In this document: positions 14,285 through 24,139 of the stretch, piece after piece
How positions within the stretch are numbered: position 1 is the stretch's first letter
Layout: every line of letters starts with the position of its first letter
Source: an uncultured bacterium
GTDB taxonomy: Bacteria > Verrucomicrobiota > Verrucomicrobiia > Verrucomicrobiales > V1-33
Assembly: GCA_903936775.1 (NCBI GenBank)
Contig: CAIZWU010000136.1
Location: forward strand, 1 to 37,388
Length of the DNA stretch: 37,388 nt
Direction: 5' to 3'
Program-made: the position numbers and the translations under genes
The notes under the pieces: generated by a model
What the model saw: the letters and a program-made list of their open reading frames with translations, nothing else
What the model was told of the DNA's origin: nothing
The model's database searches: none

Positions 14285-14719
14285 ATGCGCTGGCGGCTCT
14301 ACTCGGGAATTGGTGCGATCTTTGTCCTCGGCAGCGTGGCCGGTGGCATGATCGGCATCAACGCCGAGCGGGAACGGCTCCGCAAGTTCGAGCGGGAAGG
14401 CCCGGCCCTGCTGATGGACGGACTGGCCAAACGGCTCGAAGACGAACTCAAACTCGACCCGGTCCAGTCGCGCCGCGTCAAGGAAATCTACGCCGCCACC
14501 CGCCCGCAGCTCCTGCAAATGGAACGGGAGCGCCGCCACCGTCTCCGCCAGATGCTGGATGCCACCCAGCCGCAGATTCTGGAAATCCTGACCCCACCCC
14601 AGCAAGAACGCTACCAGCAGCTCCAGCAAAAACTGCAATTGCGCCTGCGCCTCCGTGAGCCGGGCAAAGCCCATGAGCCGCCGCCCACGATGCTTCCCCC
14701 TGCTGCACCGCCCACGTGA
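14285..14719 (+). CDS. periplasmic CpxP/Spy-like (heavy-metal sensor-like) protein
   Basis: A 144-residue protein with an N-terminal signal or anchor segment (about 8-25) and a long charged helical region. It contains two LTxxQ-like motifs, L-D-P-V-Q at 57-61 and L-T-P-P-Q at 102-106, the hallmark of the CpxP/Spy/ZraP fold, with an R/E-rich hairpin between. The tail is proline-rich. Such proteins chaperone misfolded periplasmic proteins or sense metals and stress. It begins 12 bases after the previous stop, so it is probably cotranscribed with the ECF sigma and the small membrane protein, a layout in which it would serve as the sensing partner. Confidence 0.75.
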   Translation: MRWRLYSGIGAIFVLGSVAGGMIGINAERERLRKFEREGPALLMDGLAKRLEDELKLDPVQSRRVKEIYAATRPQLLQMERERRHRLRQMLDATQPQILEILTPPQQERYQQLQQKLQLRLRLREPGKAHEPPPTMLPPAAPPT

Positions 14720-14828
14720 TAATGGGGTAGCCATCGCAACAGGGAGGGATATAGGACTGCCTGGACTGGAATCCGGCAGGGACGCAACCAGGCGGCCCGC
14801 CGGTCCGGCCCCCTCTTCCAGCCCCTGC

Positions 14829-16943
14829 ATGACCCTCTCCACCCCTCTGGAAACCCTGACCGTGCCTGACAAACGGTTGCGGAAAGCCCTGATTGCCGGC
14901 GGGTTTCTCACCGTCGGCGATGTCCTGACGCACTATCCATTCCGTTACGAGGACCGCACGGCCTTCGACGGCTGGCCGGATGGCATCACAGAAGCCGGCC
15001 CCGCCCTCTGCCTGCAGGGCGTGATCACGGATGTTCAACTCAAACGTGCAGGACCCGGCCGGCCATTTGTGGTGGTCACCCTCGCCCCTCCGGGCCGGGA
15101 AGACAGCAAAGGTCTTGAGGGGCTGCAGGCCTTCGCCGCTCCGCTCACCCTGCGATGGTTCAACATGCCCTTCATCGCCAAATCCTTTGCGGCCGACCAG
15201 GACATCATTGTCTACGGCAAACCCAAACCCGCCAAACGCGGCGGCCTCGTGATCGACCATCCGGAGTTTGAAATTCTGAACGACACCCCCACCGAGGAAG
15301 CCACGATCCATCTGCAACGGATCGCGCCCATCTACGGCGCCCGCGAAGGCGTTCCCCAAAAATCACTCCGCCGCGCCGTCTGGCAATTGTTGGAACAGCT
15401 GGAGGATGAATCCATCCCGGACCTGCTTCCGGAGCCATCCGCCCAAGGGGAATTTGCCGGACAATCCCGCGCCCAGGCGCTCCGGTCCATCCATTTCCCG
15501 CCCACCCTTCCGGACAAGGACCGCGCCCGGCGCTACCTCGCCTTGGAGGAGTTTTTCCTGCTCCAGCTGAAGGTACTCCGACGCCGCCAGCAGTGGGACG
15601 CCCTTGCGGGAGCCAGCCACTGCGGACCCGGAAAACTGCTCACCCACTGGCTGGAGGCCCTGCCCTTTCCCCTGACCGGAGCCCAGCAACGCTCCATCGC
15701 CGAGATCCGCGAAGATCTTGCCCGCGTCCGCCCCATGAACCGGCTGCTCCAGGGCGATGTCGGCAGCGGGAAAACCTTCGTCGCCATGGCCGCCATGCTC
15801 CTGGCGGTGGAAAGCGGTTGCCAGGCCGCGCTGATGGCTCCTACCCAGATCCTTGCCGAACAGCATTATCTCAACTTCCGGCGCTGGCTCGATCCGCTCG
15901 GTCTCCGGATCGGGCTGCGCACCGCCTCCCGCAAGGAAGACGGCTTCGATCCTCTCTTCTCCGGGGGCCTGAACCGCCCTCAAATCCTGATCGGCACCCA
16001 CGCCCTGCTGCACGGCGACTCCGAGTTGCCCGACCTGGGACTCGCCGTCATTGATGAACAGCATAAATTCGGCGTCGAGCAACGCGCCCGCCTCGTCCGC
16101 CAGGGCACTGCCCCACACGTCCTCGTCATGACCGCCACCCCCATTCCGCGGACCCTCACCATGACGGTCTACGGCGATCTCGATGTCTCCCTGATCGACG
16201 AACTCCCCGCCGGACGCCGGCCCATTGTCACTGCCGTGCGGGAACAGCCCGACCTCACCCAGGTCGCCTCATTTCTGAAACAACAATTCGAAGCGGGCCG
16301 CCAGGCCTACCTCGTGTATCCGCTCATCGACGAAAGCGATGCCCTCGACCTCAAAGCCGCCACCAAGGAACACGCCACCTGGGAAAAAAAGCTTGCTCCC
16401 CATCCGGTTGGACTGCTGCATGGCCGCCTCAAGCCGGACGAAAAAGAGGAGGTGATGCGCCGGTTCCGCGCCAACGAGTTCGCTGCCCTGGTCTCGACCA
16501 GCGTCATCGAAGTCGGGGTCGATGTCCCCAACGCCTCCGTCATGATCATTTTTGAAGCCGAACGTTTCGGCCTCGCGCAGCTCCACCAACTCCGGGGGCG
16601 CATCGGACGGGGCCCGCATAAAAGCTTCTGCATTCTGGCCACCAACGGCAAGAATCCTGAAGGCCTCCAGCGCCTCCAGACGCTCGCCGCCACCAGTGAC
16701 GGTTTTGCGGTCGCCGAGGCCGATCTGCTCCTCCGCGGCCCGGGCGATCTGCTCGGCTCCGCCCAAAGCGGTATCGGGCACCTTGTCCTGGGCGACCTCG
16801 TCCGCGACACCGCCCTCGTCCGTCTCGCCCGCCGCCTTGCGGCCCAGGCCATCGCCACCGGGGATTCTGTTCCAACGACCGAACCCAGCGATCCAGAGTC
16901 CCCCGGCAAACGAGGGTCAAAAGCGGGATTCTGCCCAGCCTGA
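14829..16943 (+). CDS. recG: ATP-dependent DNA helicase RecG
   Basis: A 704-residue superfamily 2 helicase of normal RecG length, which remodels stalled replication forks and Holliday junctions. The N-terminal wedge (OB-fold) region covers about 1-240 with the typical opening (L-R-K-A-L-I-A-G-G-F-L-T-V-G-D-V-L-T-H-Y-P-F-R-Y-E-D split by family positions). Helicase motifs include Walker A G-D-V-G-S-G-K-T at 309-316, D-E-Q-H at 409-412, M-T-A-T-P-I-P-R-T-L, the S-T-S-V-I-E-V-G-V-D-V-P block and Q-L-R-G-R-I-G-R-G. The frame is open back to 14655, overlapping the upstream gene, but the ATG at 14829 gives the family N-terminus. The stop lies 64 bases from the end of the convergent AraC gene. Confidence 0.95.
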   Translation: MTLSTPLETLTVPDKRLRKALIAGGFLTVGDVLTHYPFRYEDRTAFDGWPDGITEAGPALCLQGVITDVQLKRAGPGRPFVVVTLAPPGREDSKGLEGLQAFAAPLTLRWFNMPFIAKSFAADQDIIVYGKPKPAKRGGLVIDHPEFEILNDTPTEEATIHLQRIAPIYGAREGVPQKSLRRAVWQLLEQLEDESIPDLLPEPSAQGEFAGQSRAQALRSIHFPPTLPDKDRARRYLALEEFFLLQLKVLRRRQQWDALAGASHCGPGKLLTHWLEALPFPLTGAQQRSIAEIREDLARVRPMNRLLQGDVGSGKTFVAMAAMLLAVESGCQAALMAPTQILAEQHYLNFRRWLDPLGLRIGLRTASRKEDGFDPLFSGGLNRPQILIGTHALLHGDSELPDLGLAVIDEQHKFGVEQRARLVRQGTAPHVLVMTATPIPRTLTMTVYGDLDVSLIDELPAGRRPIVTAVREQPDLTQVASFLKQQFEAGRQAYLVYPLIDESDALDLKAATKEHATWEKKLAPHPVGLLHGRLKPDEKEEVMRRFRANEFAALVSTSVIEVGVDVPNASVMIIFEAERFGLAQLHQLRGRIGRGPHKSFCILATNGKNPEGLQRLQTLAATSDGFAVAEADLLLRGPGDLLGSAQSGIGHLVLGDLVRDTALVRLARRLAAQAIATGDSVPTTEPSDPESPGKRGSKAGFCPA

Positions 16944-17007
16944 GCTGAGGGACATCGACCCATGCAGTCAGAATGTCAGGGAGCAACCAACGCGCCTCTT
17001 CCAGGAT

Positions 17008-17790
17008 TCAACCACTGACAGATCCCCTGCGGTCCTGAGGCCCTTCGGCACGGAACTGGGTCGGCGTCACGCTGGTCACCGCACGGAACGAGCGGGTGAA
17101 GGCGCTGTGATCGTAATAACCGCATTCCTGGGCAATCCTGGCCACGGAGTGGTCGGTATCCCGGAGCATCCGGGACGCGGCCGCAATCCGGGTTTTCGTA
17201 ATCAACTGGATCGGGGTGAAGCCAAAAATCCGCTTCACCAGCCGGGCAAACCGCGCCACCGGCAGACCCGCCACCCCCGCCAGTTCCGAAGGCGTGAGCG
17301 GTTCCGCATAGCCGGTTTCCAACCGGTGCAGAGCCTTGGCGAGGTCGGCTGGGATTTCCCTTGGCCGGATGGGCGAACGCACGTCCTGGGAGATGCCGAT
17401 GATCCCGGTGACCACCCCGGCTGGCGAGATGATGGGCAGTTTGGTGGTAAGGCACCAGACCGGTTTGTGGGGAGAATACCACTGCAACTCGAGCCGCTCA
17501 ATGATGGCGCGCCCCGTCCGTAGCACGTAGGCATCCTGCTCCGCCGGGATGCGGCCGAAGTCCCCGGGGCAGACATCACTGGGCCGTTTCCCTATCATTT
17601 CAAGCTTTCCTCTGAGTCCATGCCGCTCCACGAGGGAATGATTCACCGCAACATAGCGTCCCCGGTCGTCCTTGATGAAAAACGCGAGATCCGGCGTGTG
17701 ATCGAATAATTGCTCCAGCAGGCGCGGATCAACGCCCGCTCCGGCCCCGCGGGCGGCATGGTGAAGGGAGGGAGTTGTGCTGAATTTCAT
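17008..17790 (-). CDS. AraC-family transcriptional regulator with N-terminal PAS domain
   Basis: A 260-residue regulator. Residues about 22-138 form a PAS sensor ([21 protein letters not shown], and the later I-I-G-I-S-Q-D-V strand). Residues about 150-250 are a double helix-turn-helix AraC domain: [18 protein letters not shown], then the second [24 protein letters not shown] and the closing T-P-T-Q-F-R. It is divergent from the enolase-superfamily gene with only 89 bases between the start codons, so it most likely controls that operon and itself. The ligand bound by the PAS domain is unknown. PAS-AraC fusions of this layout are common in Verrucomicrobia and Planctomycetes. Confidence 0.88.
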   Translation of the reverse strand: MKFSTTPSLHHAARGAGAGVDPRLLEQLFDHTPDLAFFIKDDRGRYVAVNHSLVERHGLRGKLEMIGKRPSDVCPGDFGRIPAEQDAYVLRTGRAIIERLELQWYSPHKPVWCLTTKLPIISPAGVVTGIIGISQDVRSPIRPREIPADLAKALHRLETGYAEPLTPSELAGVAGLPVARFARLVKRIFGFTPIQLITKTRIAAASRMLRDTDHSVARIAQECGYYDHSAFTRSFRAVTSVTPTQFRAEGPQDRRGSVSG

Positions 17791-17879
17791 GGGTCCGTGC
17801 GCTTCCGGACCAAGCAGGGCCGGAAGTTCTATTGAATGATATACTTCACTTAACCCTCATCCCGCTTCAATCTTTTTGC

Positions 17880-18983
17880 ATGAAAATCACCCGTATCCTT
17901 GCTTATCGCGTCGAACTTCCGCTCCACGAAACCACCTACAAATGGTCCGGCGGAAAATCCGTCACCGTCTTCGACAGCACCATCGTCCGGGTGGAAACAG
18001 ATACTGGCCTGGCCGGTCATGGCGAAGTCTGTCCCCTCGGACCATTCTATCTTCCCGCCTATGCCGAAGGCGTCCGCGCCGGCCTCCGCGAACTCGGCCC
18101 GCACCTCATCGGTCAGGACCCCCGCGAACTCGTCAAACTCAACCATCGCATGGATGCCGCCCTGAAGGGCCATCCTTATGTGAAATCCGGTATCGACATC
18201 GCCTGCTGGGATATCCTCGGGCAGGCCACCGGCCTGCCGGTCTGTGTGCTCATGGGCGGGCGCTACGGCGAAAGCGTCAGGCTCTACCGGGCGATTTCCC
18301 AGGAGTCTCCTGACGAAATGGCGGCCAAAGTCGCGGGCTATCGCGCCCAGGGTTACACCCGCTTCCAGCTCAAAGTCGGCGGTGATCCGGATACCGATAT
18401 CGCGCGCATCCACGCCGTCGCGGCGAAACTGCAACCCGGCGACCGCCTTGTCGCCGATGCCAATACCGGCTGGGTCCAGCACGAAGCGGTACGCATCGCC
18501 AAAGCCGTCCGCGACGTCGATGTCTACATCGAGCAGCCCTGCCTCACCTACGAGGAATGCCTCGCCGTCCGCCGCCAGTGCCCGCATCCCTTTGTGCTCG
18601 ATGAAAACGTCGACGGGCTCGACATGCTGATCCGCGCCAAAGGCGATCTCGCCATGGATGTGGTGAATCTGAAGATCAGCAAGCTGGGCGGCCTGACTAA
18701 AATCAAGCAGGCCCGCGACCTCTGCGTCAGCATGGGCATCGCCATGACCCTCGAGGATTCCTGGGGCGGCGACATCACCACCGCCGCCATCGCCCATCTG
18801 GCCCACAGCACCCCGGAGGAATTCCGCTTCACCAGCACCGACTTTAACAGTTATGTCACGGTCTCCACCGCCGACGGCGCTCCGCAGCGCGTGGATGGAT
18901 TCATGGCGGCCAGCACCGCCCCCGGCCTCGGCATCACCCCGAAAATGGACGTACTCGGAAAGCCCGTGGTGATCGTGGAATAG
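17880..18983 (+). CDS. enolase-superfamily (mandelate racemase/muconate lactonizing) enzyme
   Basis: A 367-residue enzyme starting at the ATG at 17880. The capping domain covers about 1-125, with the family opening M-K-I-T-R-I and a [13 protein letters not shown] block. The barrel holds metal ligands D193 (V-A-D-A-N), E218 (I-E-Q-P) and D241 (L-D-E-N), and catalytic-type lysines K165 (Q-L-K-V-G) and K265 (N-L-K-I-S). One lysine on each face is the set used in racemases, epimerases and dehydratases acting on a carboxylate's alpha proton. The segment D-A-N-T-G-W with [12 protein letters not shown] resembles cis-3-hydroxyproline dehydratase or hydroxyproline-betaine epimerase proteins, but the substrate is unproven. 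It is probably first in the operon controlled by the divergent AraC gene. Confidence 0.85.
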   Translation: MKITRILAYRVELPLHETTYKWSGGKSVTVFDSTIVRVETDTGLAGHGEVCPLGPFYLPAYAEGVRAGLRELGPHLIGQDPRELVKLNHRMDAALKGHPYVKSGIDIACWDILGQATGLPVCVLMGGRYGESVRLYRAISQESPDEMAAKVAGYRAQGYTRFQLKVGGDPDTDIARIHAVAAKLQPGDRLVADANTGWVQHEAVRIAKAVRDVDVYIEQPCLTYEECLAVRRQCPHPFVLDENVDGLDMLIRAKGDLAMDVVNLKISKLGGLTKIKQARDLCVSMGIAMTLEDSWGGDITTAAIAHLAHSTPEEFRFTSTDFNSYVTVSTADGAPQRVDGFMAASTAPGLGITPKMDVLGKPVVIVE

Positions 18984-19031
18984 ACGCCCCAACCCCGCGC
19001 CCCCATGGCTCCGCCAACGAAACCGACAGGT

Positions 19032-21683
19032 ATGACCACCCTCCGGATCATCCTTGCCACCCTCGCCGGGCCATGGGGGGTCACGTCCCTGAAGGCGGCA
19101 GATGGCGCCGGCCCCCACGCCGGGCTGGAGTTGATCAGCAACGGGAACTGCACCGCCTGCCACACCGCCTCGGCGGCGCAGTCCGTATGGATCACTCCGG
19201 CAACGGCTCCCAAACTGGAAAACGTCGGGCAACACGCCGGTGCGGCATGGCTCCAGCGCTTTCTCGCTTCCCCGGAAACCGTTAAGCCCGGCACCAACAT
19301 GCCCAACCTGCTCCGGGGCGATGCCGGAAAGGCGGAGGCGCTCACCCATTATCTGTTGTCAAAGAGTCCGCCGGCTCCCAAGGCCGCCTTCCCTGATAAA
19401 TCCGCCGCAGCGCGCGGGGAGAGCCTGTATCACCGCATTGGCTGCGTCGCCTGTCATGATCCGCAAAACGGCAGCGCCCTGCCTTCCGCTTCCGTGCCGC
19501 TGCCCCGCATGGAGGAAAAGTGGGCCTTCGACGGGCTCCGGAAGTTCCTCATGGATCCTCTGGCAACCCGGCCGTCGGGCCGGATGCCCTCCCTGAACCT
19601 GACTTCCGCAGAGGCCACTGACATCGCCCACTATCTGCTGAGAGGAACCAAAGTCCCGGCCGCCGTGGAAGCCAGTTTCTACTCCGCCCGGTTCCGATCG
19701 CTCGAAGATCTGGACCAGACCGAAACCTCCCACACCGCCCCCGCACCTGGTTTGACCTCCAGCGCGCCGCTGCTGGACGGCGGATCAGCCGTCCGCCTCA
19801 CCACGTGGGTCAATGTCGGAACTACCGGCCGCTATCGTTTCTTCCTCACCGCCAGCAGCGCCAGCCGCTTCGCCATCGACGGCGAATGGGTCATGGGAGA
19901 GGATACGTGGGAATCCCCGCAGGTCTCGGAAAATCACGCGTTGGATCTAAAGGCCGGAAGCCACGAACTGAAGGTGGACTTTGTGAAACGCGGAAAAAAG
20001 GAACCCACCCTGACAGTGGAATGGGAAGGCCCGGGCATCCCCCGCAGCCCGGTTCCCGCCAACCTGCTGAGCAGCGAAAAGGAACCCGTCGCCCCCCTGA
20101 CGGAATTCAAGCCGGATCCCGCCAAGGCAGAGCAAGGCCGCGCGATCTACGCCGCGATGAACTGCGCGTCCTGTCACGAAGCCAAACCTCCCGCCCCGGC
20201 CCCGCCCGCCTTGGCCGCCCTGACTTCCGGCAAAGGGTGCCTCTCCGAAAACCCTCCGGCCCCGTTGCCGCACTATCAATTCAACGGCACCCAGCGGGCC
20301 GCGCTGTCGGAAGCGTTCGCCACCTTGACCGCCGCCGCGCTTCCCGCGCCGACCGCGCATCAGGGCCTGTCCCTTGCCCTGACGCATTTCCGCTGCACCC
20401 AGTGCCACGTCCGCGATGGTCAGGGCGGAGTGCCCGCCGACCGCGACGGATTCTTCACCTCCAATGCCGACGACGTCGGCGATGAAGGCCGCCTCCCCCC
20501 AAAACTGGATGGAGCCGGAGACAAACTCCGTCCCGAATGGATCCGCCGGGTCCTGACGGAAGGGGCGGCGGTCCGGCCCTACCTGAATACCCGGATGCCG
20601 CAGTTCGGAGCCGCCCACACCTCCCATCTGACCGATTTGCTGGTTTCCCTCGACCGCAAAGCCGACCCGGTCCCCGCTATTCCTGACGCTCCCGACCTCC
20701 AGCGGGAAGCCGGACGCAAAATTACCGGCACGGATGGTTTGTCATGCATCGGCTGCCACCAATTCAACCGCCAGCCCGCCCACGCGCTGCAAGTCATCGA
20801 CCTGACTACGAGCCCGCAGCGACTCAACGAAGACTGGTTCCGCCGGTTCCTGCGCGACCCCAACCGCTTCAACCCCGGCACCCGCATGCCGGCGCTCTGG
20901 CCGGGCGGACATAGTCTCCTTCCAGCCCTGCTGGACGGCGACACCGACCGCCAGCACGCCGCCCTATGGACGTATCTGGCGGACGGCCCGCAGGCGAAAT
21001 TCCCGGAAGGGCTCAGCCGCCAAAGCATGGAATTGGTGGTGGGCGGCGAGGCCGTGGTCTATCGGGGCAAGCTATGGGAAGCTGGATTCTGCGGCATTGC
21101 GACGGGTTATCCCGGGCAGTTGAATGCGGCCTTCGATGCGGAGGAAATGCGGCTCGCGCTCGTCTGGAAAGGCCGTTTTCTCAACGTCTCGCCGCACTGG
21201 AGCAGCCAGGGCATGGGCCGGATCCGTCCACTGGGCGACGATCCCGTGCTCTTTCCCCACGGCCCGGCCTTCGCCATCCTGACCCATCCAACCGACCCGT
21301 GGCCCACCGCCGCCGGCGCGCCGCCCGGGATGAAATTCCATGGCTATCAACTGGACGCCCTGAAACGCCCGGCCTTCCTCTACACCATCGCCGGGGCAGA
21401 TCTCGAGGACACCCTGACACCTCTGGCCGCCCCCGGCCTTCAGGGGTTCCACCGCACCCTCCATTTCAACACCCCACCCCCGTCCGGGCTCCATCTGAGG
21501 GTCGCGGCCGGCACCCTGACATCCACGGGCGCAGGCCAATGGCGGCTGAACGGCCAACTCACGCTGAAACTGGCCGGAAACCATCCGGCCACCGTCCGGG
21601 GAAAAGGGGACCAGCAGGAATTGATCCTCCCCATTTCCCCGACCGCGAAATCCTCCACTCTCGAGATCGACTATGTCTGGTAA
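19032..21683 (+). CDS. secreted PVC-type pentahaem cytochrome c with internal PA14-like domain
   Basis: Starting at the ATG at 19032 it has 883 residues with a signal peptide (about 1-22, cut near L-K-A-A-D). Five CxxCH haem sites are present: C-T-A-C-H at 40, C-V-A-C-H at 138, C-A-S-C-H at 378, C-T-Q-C-H at 455 and C-I-G-C-H at 572. Between the second and third, residues about 216-350 form a PA14-like beta-barrel (Y-S-A-R-F, G-R-Y-R-F-F-L-T-A-S-S-A-S-R-F-A-I-D-G, H-E-L-K-V-D-F), a carbohydrate-binding type fold. The C-terminal 270 residues are a further beta-rich domain. It is probably a periplasmic electron carrier tied to oxidation of a bound substrate. It starts 48 bases after the enolase-family stop and overlaps the next gene by 11 bases. 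Confidence 0.85.
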   Translation: MTTLRIILATLAGPWGVTSLKAADGAGPHAGLELISNGNCTACHTASAAQSVWITPATAPKLENVGQHAGAAWLQRFLASPETVKPGTNMPNLLRGDAGKAEALTHYLLSKSPPAPKAAFPDKSAAARGESLYHRIGCVACHDPQNGSALPSASVPLPRMEEKWAFDGLRKFLMDPLATRPSGRMPSLNLTSAEATDIAHYLLRGTKVPAAVEASFYSARFRSLEDLDQTETSHTAPAPGLTSSAPLLDGGSAVRLTTWVNVGTTGRYRFFLTASSASRFAIDGEWVMGEDTWESPQVSENHALDLKAGSHELKVDFVKRGKKEPTLTVEWEGPGIPRSPVPANLLSSEKEPVAPLTEFKPDPAKAEQGRAIYAAMNCASCHEAKPPAPAPPALAALTSGKGCLSENPPAPLPHYQFNGTQRAALSEAFATLTAAALPAPTAHQGLSLALTHFRCTQCHVRDGQGGVPADRDGFFTSNADDVGDEGRLPPKLDGAGDKLRPEWIRRVLTEGAAVRPYLNTRMPQFGAAHTSHLTDLLVSLDRKADPVPAIPDAPDLQREAGRKITGTDGLSCIGCHQFNRQPAHALQVIDLTTSPQRLNEDWFRRFLRDPNRFNPGTRMPALWPGGHSLLPALLDGDTDRQHAALWTYLADGPQAKFPEGLSRQSMELVVGGEAVVYRGKLWEAGFCGIATGYPGQLNAAFDAEEMRLALVWKGRFLNVSPHWSSQGMGRIRPLGDDPVLFPHGPAFAILTHPTDPWPTAAGAPPGMKFHGYQLDALKRPAFLYTIAGADLEDTLTPLAAPGLQGFHRTLHFNTPPPSGLHLRVAAGTLTSTGAGQWRLNGQLTLKLAGNHPATVRGKGDQQELILPISPTAKSSTLEIDYVW

Positions 21684-24129
21684 ACCCTCACTCTTCCGCC
21701 TTGCCCTGGTCATCCTGCTGGCGGCAGGCCTCCTCAGCCCCGGGCTCTCCCGTGCCGGGGATGAATGGCTGACCTACCAAGGCAAACGCGGGCCCGGCAA
21801 AGGCAAGCAGATCGTTTTTGTTACCGGCGAGGAGGAATACCGCTCGGAGGAATCCATGCCCGCCATGGCCCGCCTCCTCGCCACCCGGCATGGCTTCACC
21901 TGCACCGTGCTCTTCTCCATCAATCCCGAAAACGGGACCATCGACCCGAAAATCAATCACAACATCCCCGGACTGGATGCCCTCAAGACCGCCGACCTTA
22001 TGGTCGTCTTCACCCGCTTCCTGCACCTGCCGGAGGAGCAGATGGCGAAGTTTGTGGACTACGTGAATTCCGGACGCCCGGTCATCGGCATCCGCACCGC
22101 CACCCATGCCTTCGACTACGACAAATTCCAAAACGAGAAGTTTTCCGAATGGGCCTGGCGCGGCCGGAACAAGGAATTCGCCGGCGGCTTCGGCCGGCAG
22201 ATCCTCGGCGAAACCTGGGTCGACCACTACGGCGGCTACCGCAGCCAAAGCACCCTCGGCATTATCCCTCCTGACAAAAAGGAACACCCCATTCTGCGCG
22301 GCATCGGCCACCTCTGGGGACCCGGCCATGCCTACGCCATCACCACCTTGTCAGGCGACAGCCAACCCCTCGTCCTCGGCCAGCCTCTGGCCGGTAAAAA
22401 CCCCACCGACGCGCCCGACCCGAAAAAACCGCCCGTCCCCGTGGCATGGACAAAAACTTTCACCGGCAGCTCCGGCAAATCCGCCCGCGTCTTCACCACC
22501 ACCATGGGCTATGGAGAGGATTTCAAGGAAGAGGGCGTACGGCGGATGTTCGTCAATGCCTGCTATTGGACGATGGGCATGGAGGATAAAATCCCTGCCA
22601 AGTCCGATGTGTCGGTTCCCGGCGGTTATGCGCCCAAGGCCAGCGGTTTTGCCGGTTACCGGCGCGGCCTCAAGCCTGCAGATCTCCTCCAGGACATCAA
22701 CACCGACAATCTCGCCGAGATGGAACCCAACGACCGCGAACAGGATTATTATACGATCAGCGAGGTTCCCCTGCCACCCGGCGCGGTGGTGGAAGCCGGC
22801 AGCATGCTGGTGCTCCCGGACGGCCGTCTCGCCATCGGAACCCGGCGCGGGGAGATCTATTTCGCCACCGGTTATGACAGCACACCGCCCCTGCCCCAGT
22901 GGAAACTCTTCGCCACCGGCTTCACCGAAATCTTCGGCCTCGCCTGGAAGGACGAGGTGCTCTACGCCACCCAGCAAAGTGAAATCACCCGCGTGCTCGA
23001 CACCGACAAGGACGGCCGCGCCGACCGTTTCGAAACTGTCAGCGATGCCTGGGGCTGGAGCGGGGAACACGAATACACCTTCGGCTCCAACGGCTTCGAC
23101 AAGGACGGCGCCATCTGGACCACCCACTGCCTGACCGGCAGCTACACGTCCGAAACCCGCTTCCGCGGCTGGGCGATGCGACACTTTCCCGACGGCCGGT
23201 CCGAGCCGATGTGCAGCGGCCTGCGCAGCCCCGCCGGGGTCGCGATCCATTCCAGCGGCGACGTCTTCTACACCGAAAACCAGGGCCCATGGAATGGCAG
23301 CACCTCCCTCAAACATCTCCGCCCCCGCGGCTTCATGGGCCACCCCATTGGCAATTCATGGTATGACCTCGCCCCCGGCATGGGCCCGCGTCCGGCGGAA
23401 CCTACCAACACAGAGGACTCCCGCTATTACCTCGACGCCGACCGCATCCCCGAACTCGTCCTGCCGGCCGTGATTTTCCCCTACAAGAAAATGGGCCAGT
23501 GCGCCACCGCCATCATGCCTGACATTTCCGGAGGAAAGTTTGGTCCTTACGCCGGCCAGATGTTCGTCGCCGACTACACCCTCAGCCTCGTGATGCGCGC
23601 CGGCATGGAAAAAATAAACGATGTCTGGCAGGGAGCGTGTTTCCCCTTCCGTCAGGGCTTCAGCACCGGGATCATCGGCGGCACCCTGACACCGCAAGGC
23701 CAGATCCTCGTCGGAGGCAGCAAACGCGGCTGGCCGGTGCGCGGTCTCGCCGATCACGCCCTGCAACGCGTTGACTGGACCGGCAAGGTGCCCTGCGAAA
23801 TCCTGACGATGCACGCCCGCCCCGACGGCTTTGAACTCCGCTTCACACAGCCGGTAGATCCCGCCACCGCCAGCGACCCTGACAACTACACGCTCGAAAC
23901 CTTCACCCACCACTATCATCAGGCCTACGGCAGCCCAGAACTGGACCAGGCCGACCAGGCCATCACCGCCGCCGCCGTCAGTCCCGACGGCCTGACTGTC
24001 CGACTGACCGTGCAAAGCCTCGTGCGCGGCCACGTGCACGAACTCCACCTGCCCGGCGTGCTCGACCACTCCGGCCAGCCGCTGCTGCACGACGCCGCCT
24101 ACTACACCCTGAATTCCATCCCCCGGTAA
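21673..24129 (+). CDS. secreted ThuA-domain protein fused to a glucose/sorbosone dehydrogenase-like beta-propeller
   Basis: An 818-residue exported protein; the signal peptide is about 1-28 (ends S-R-A-G-D). Residues about 45-300 are a ThuA-like domain (class I glutamine amidotransferase fold): K-Q-I-V-F-V-T-G-E-E-E-Y-R-S-E-E, L-M-V-V-F-T-R-F, and R-P-V-I-G-I-R-T-A-T-H-A-F. From about 365 to 710 there is a soluble-quinoprotein-like propeller (F-T-E-I-F-G-L-A-W, D-T-D-K-D-G-R-A-D, G-L-R-S-P-A-G-V-A). The last 80 residues form a beta domain. ThuA proteins are linked to trehalose and keto-sugar use (family knowledge). The start codon lies inside the cytochrome gene (11-base overlap), implying translational coupling. 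A 35-codon relic of this gene's 3' end lies 1 kb downstream. Confidence 0.85.
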   Translation: MSGKPSLFRLALVILLAAGLLSPGLSRAGDEWLTYQGKRGPGKGKQIVFVTGEEEYRSEESMPAMARLLATRHGFTCTVLFSINPENGTIDPKINHNIPGLDALKTADLMVVFTRFLHLPEEQMAKFVDYVNSGRPVIGIRTATHAFDYDKFQNEKFSEWAWRGRNKEFAGGFGRQILGETWVDHYGGYRSQSTLGIIPPDKKEHPILRGIGHLWGPGHAYAITTLSGDSQPLVLGQPLAGKNPTDAPDPKKPPVPVAWTKTFTGSSGKSARVFTTTMGYGEDFKEEGVRRMFVNACYWTMGMEDKIPAKSDVSVPGGYAPKASGFAGYRRGLKPADLLQDINTDNLAEMEPNDREQDYYTISEVPLPPGAVVEAGSMLVLPDGRLAIGTRRGEIYFATGYDSTPPLPQWKLFATGFTEIFGLAWKDEVLYATQQSEITRVLDTDKDGRADRFETVSDAWGWSGEHEYTFGSNGFDKDGAIWTTHCLTGSYTSETRFRGWAMRHFPDGRSEPMCSGLRSPAGVAIHSSGDVFYTENQGPWNGSTSLKHLRPRGFMGHPIGNSWYDLAPGMGPRPAEPTNTEDSRYYLDADRIPELVLPAVIFPYKKMGQCATAIMPDISGGKFGPYAGQMFVADYTLSLVMRAGMEKINDVWQGACFPFRQGFSTGIIGGTLTPQGQILVGGSKRGWPVRGLADHALQRVDWTGKVPCEILTMHARPDGFELRFTQPVDPATASDPDNYTLETFTHHYHQAYGSPELDQADQAITAAAVSPDGLTVRLTVQSLVRGHVHELHLPGVLDHSGQPLLHDAAYYTLNSIPR

Positions 24130-24139
24130 TTTTCTCCTT

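Noticed and set aside
14655..14828. An N-terminal extension of recG overlapping the CpxP/Spy-like gene
   Set aside because: The extra 58 residues do not look like RecG, and the ATG at 14829 gives the normal N-terminus and length.
17850..19349. A 499-codon minus-strand frame opposite the enolase-family gene
   Set aside because: The plus strand carries all metal ligands and catalytic lysines of the family; the minus product has no recognisable motif.
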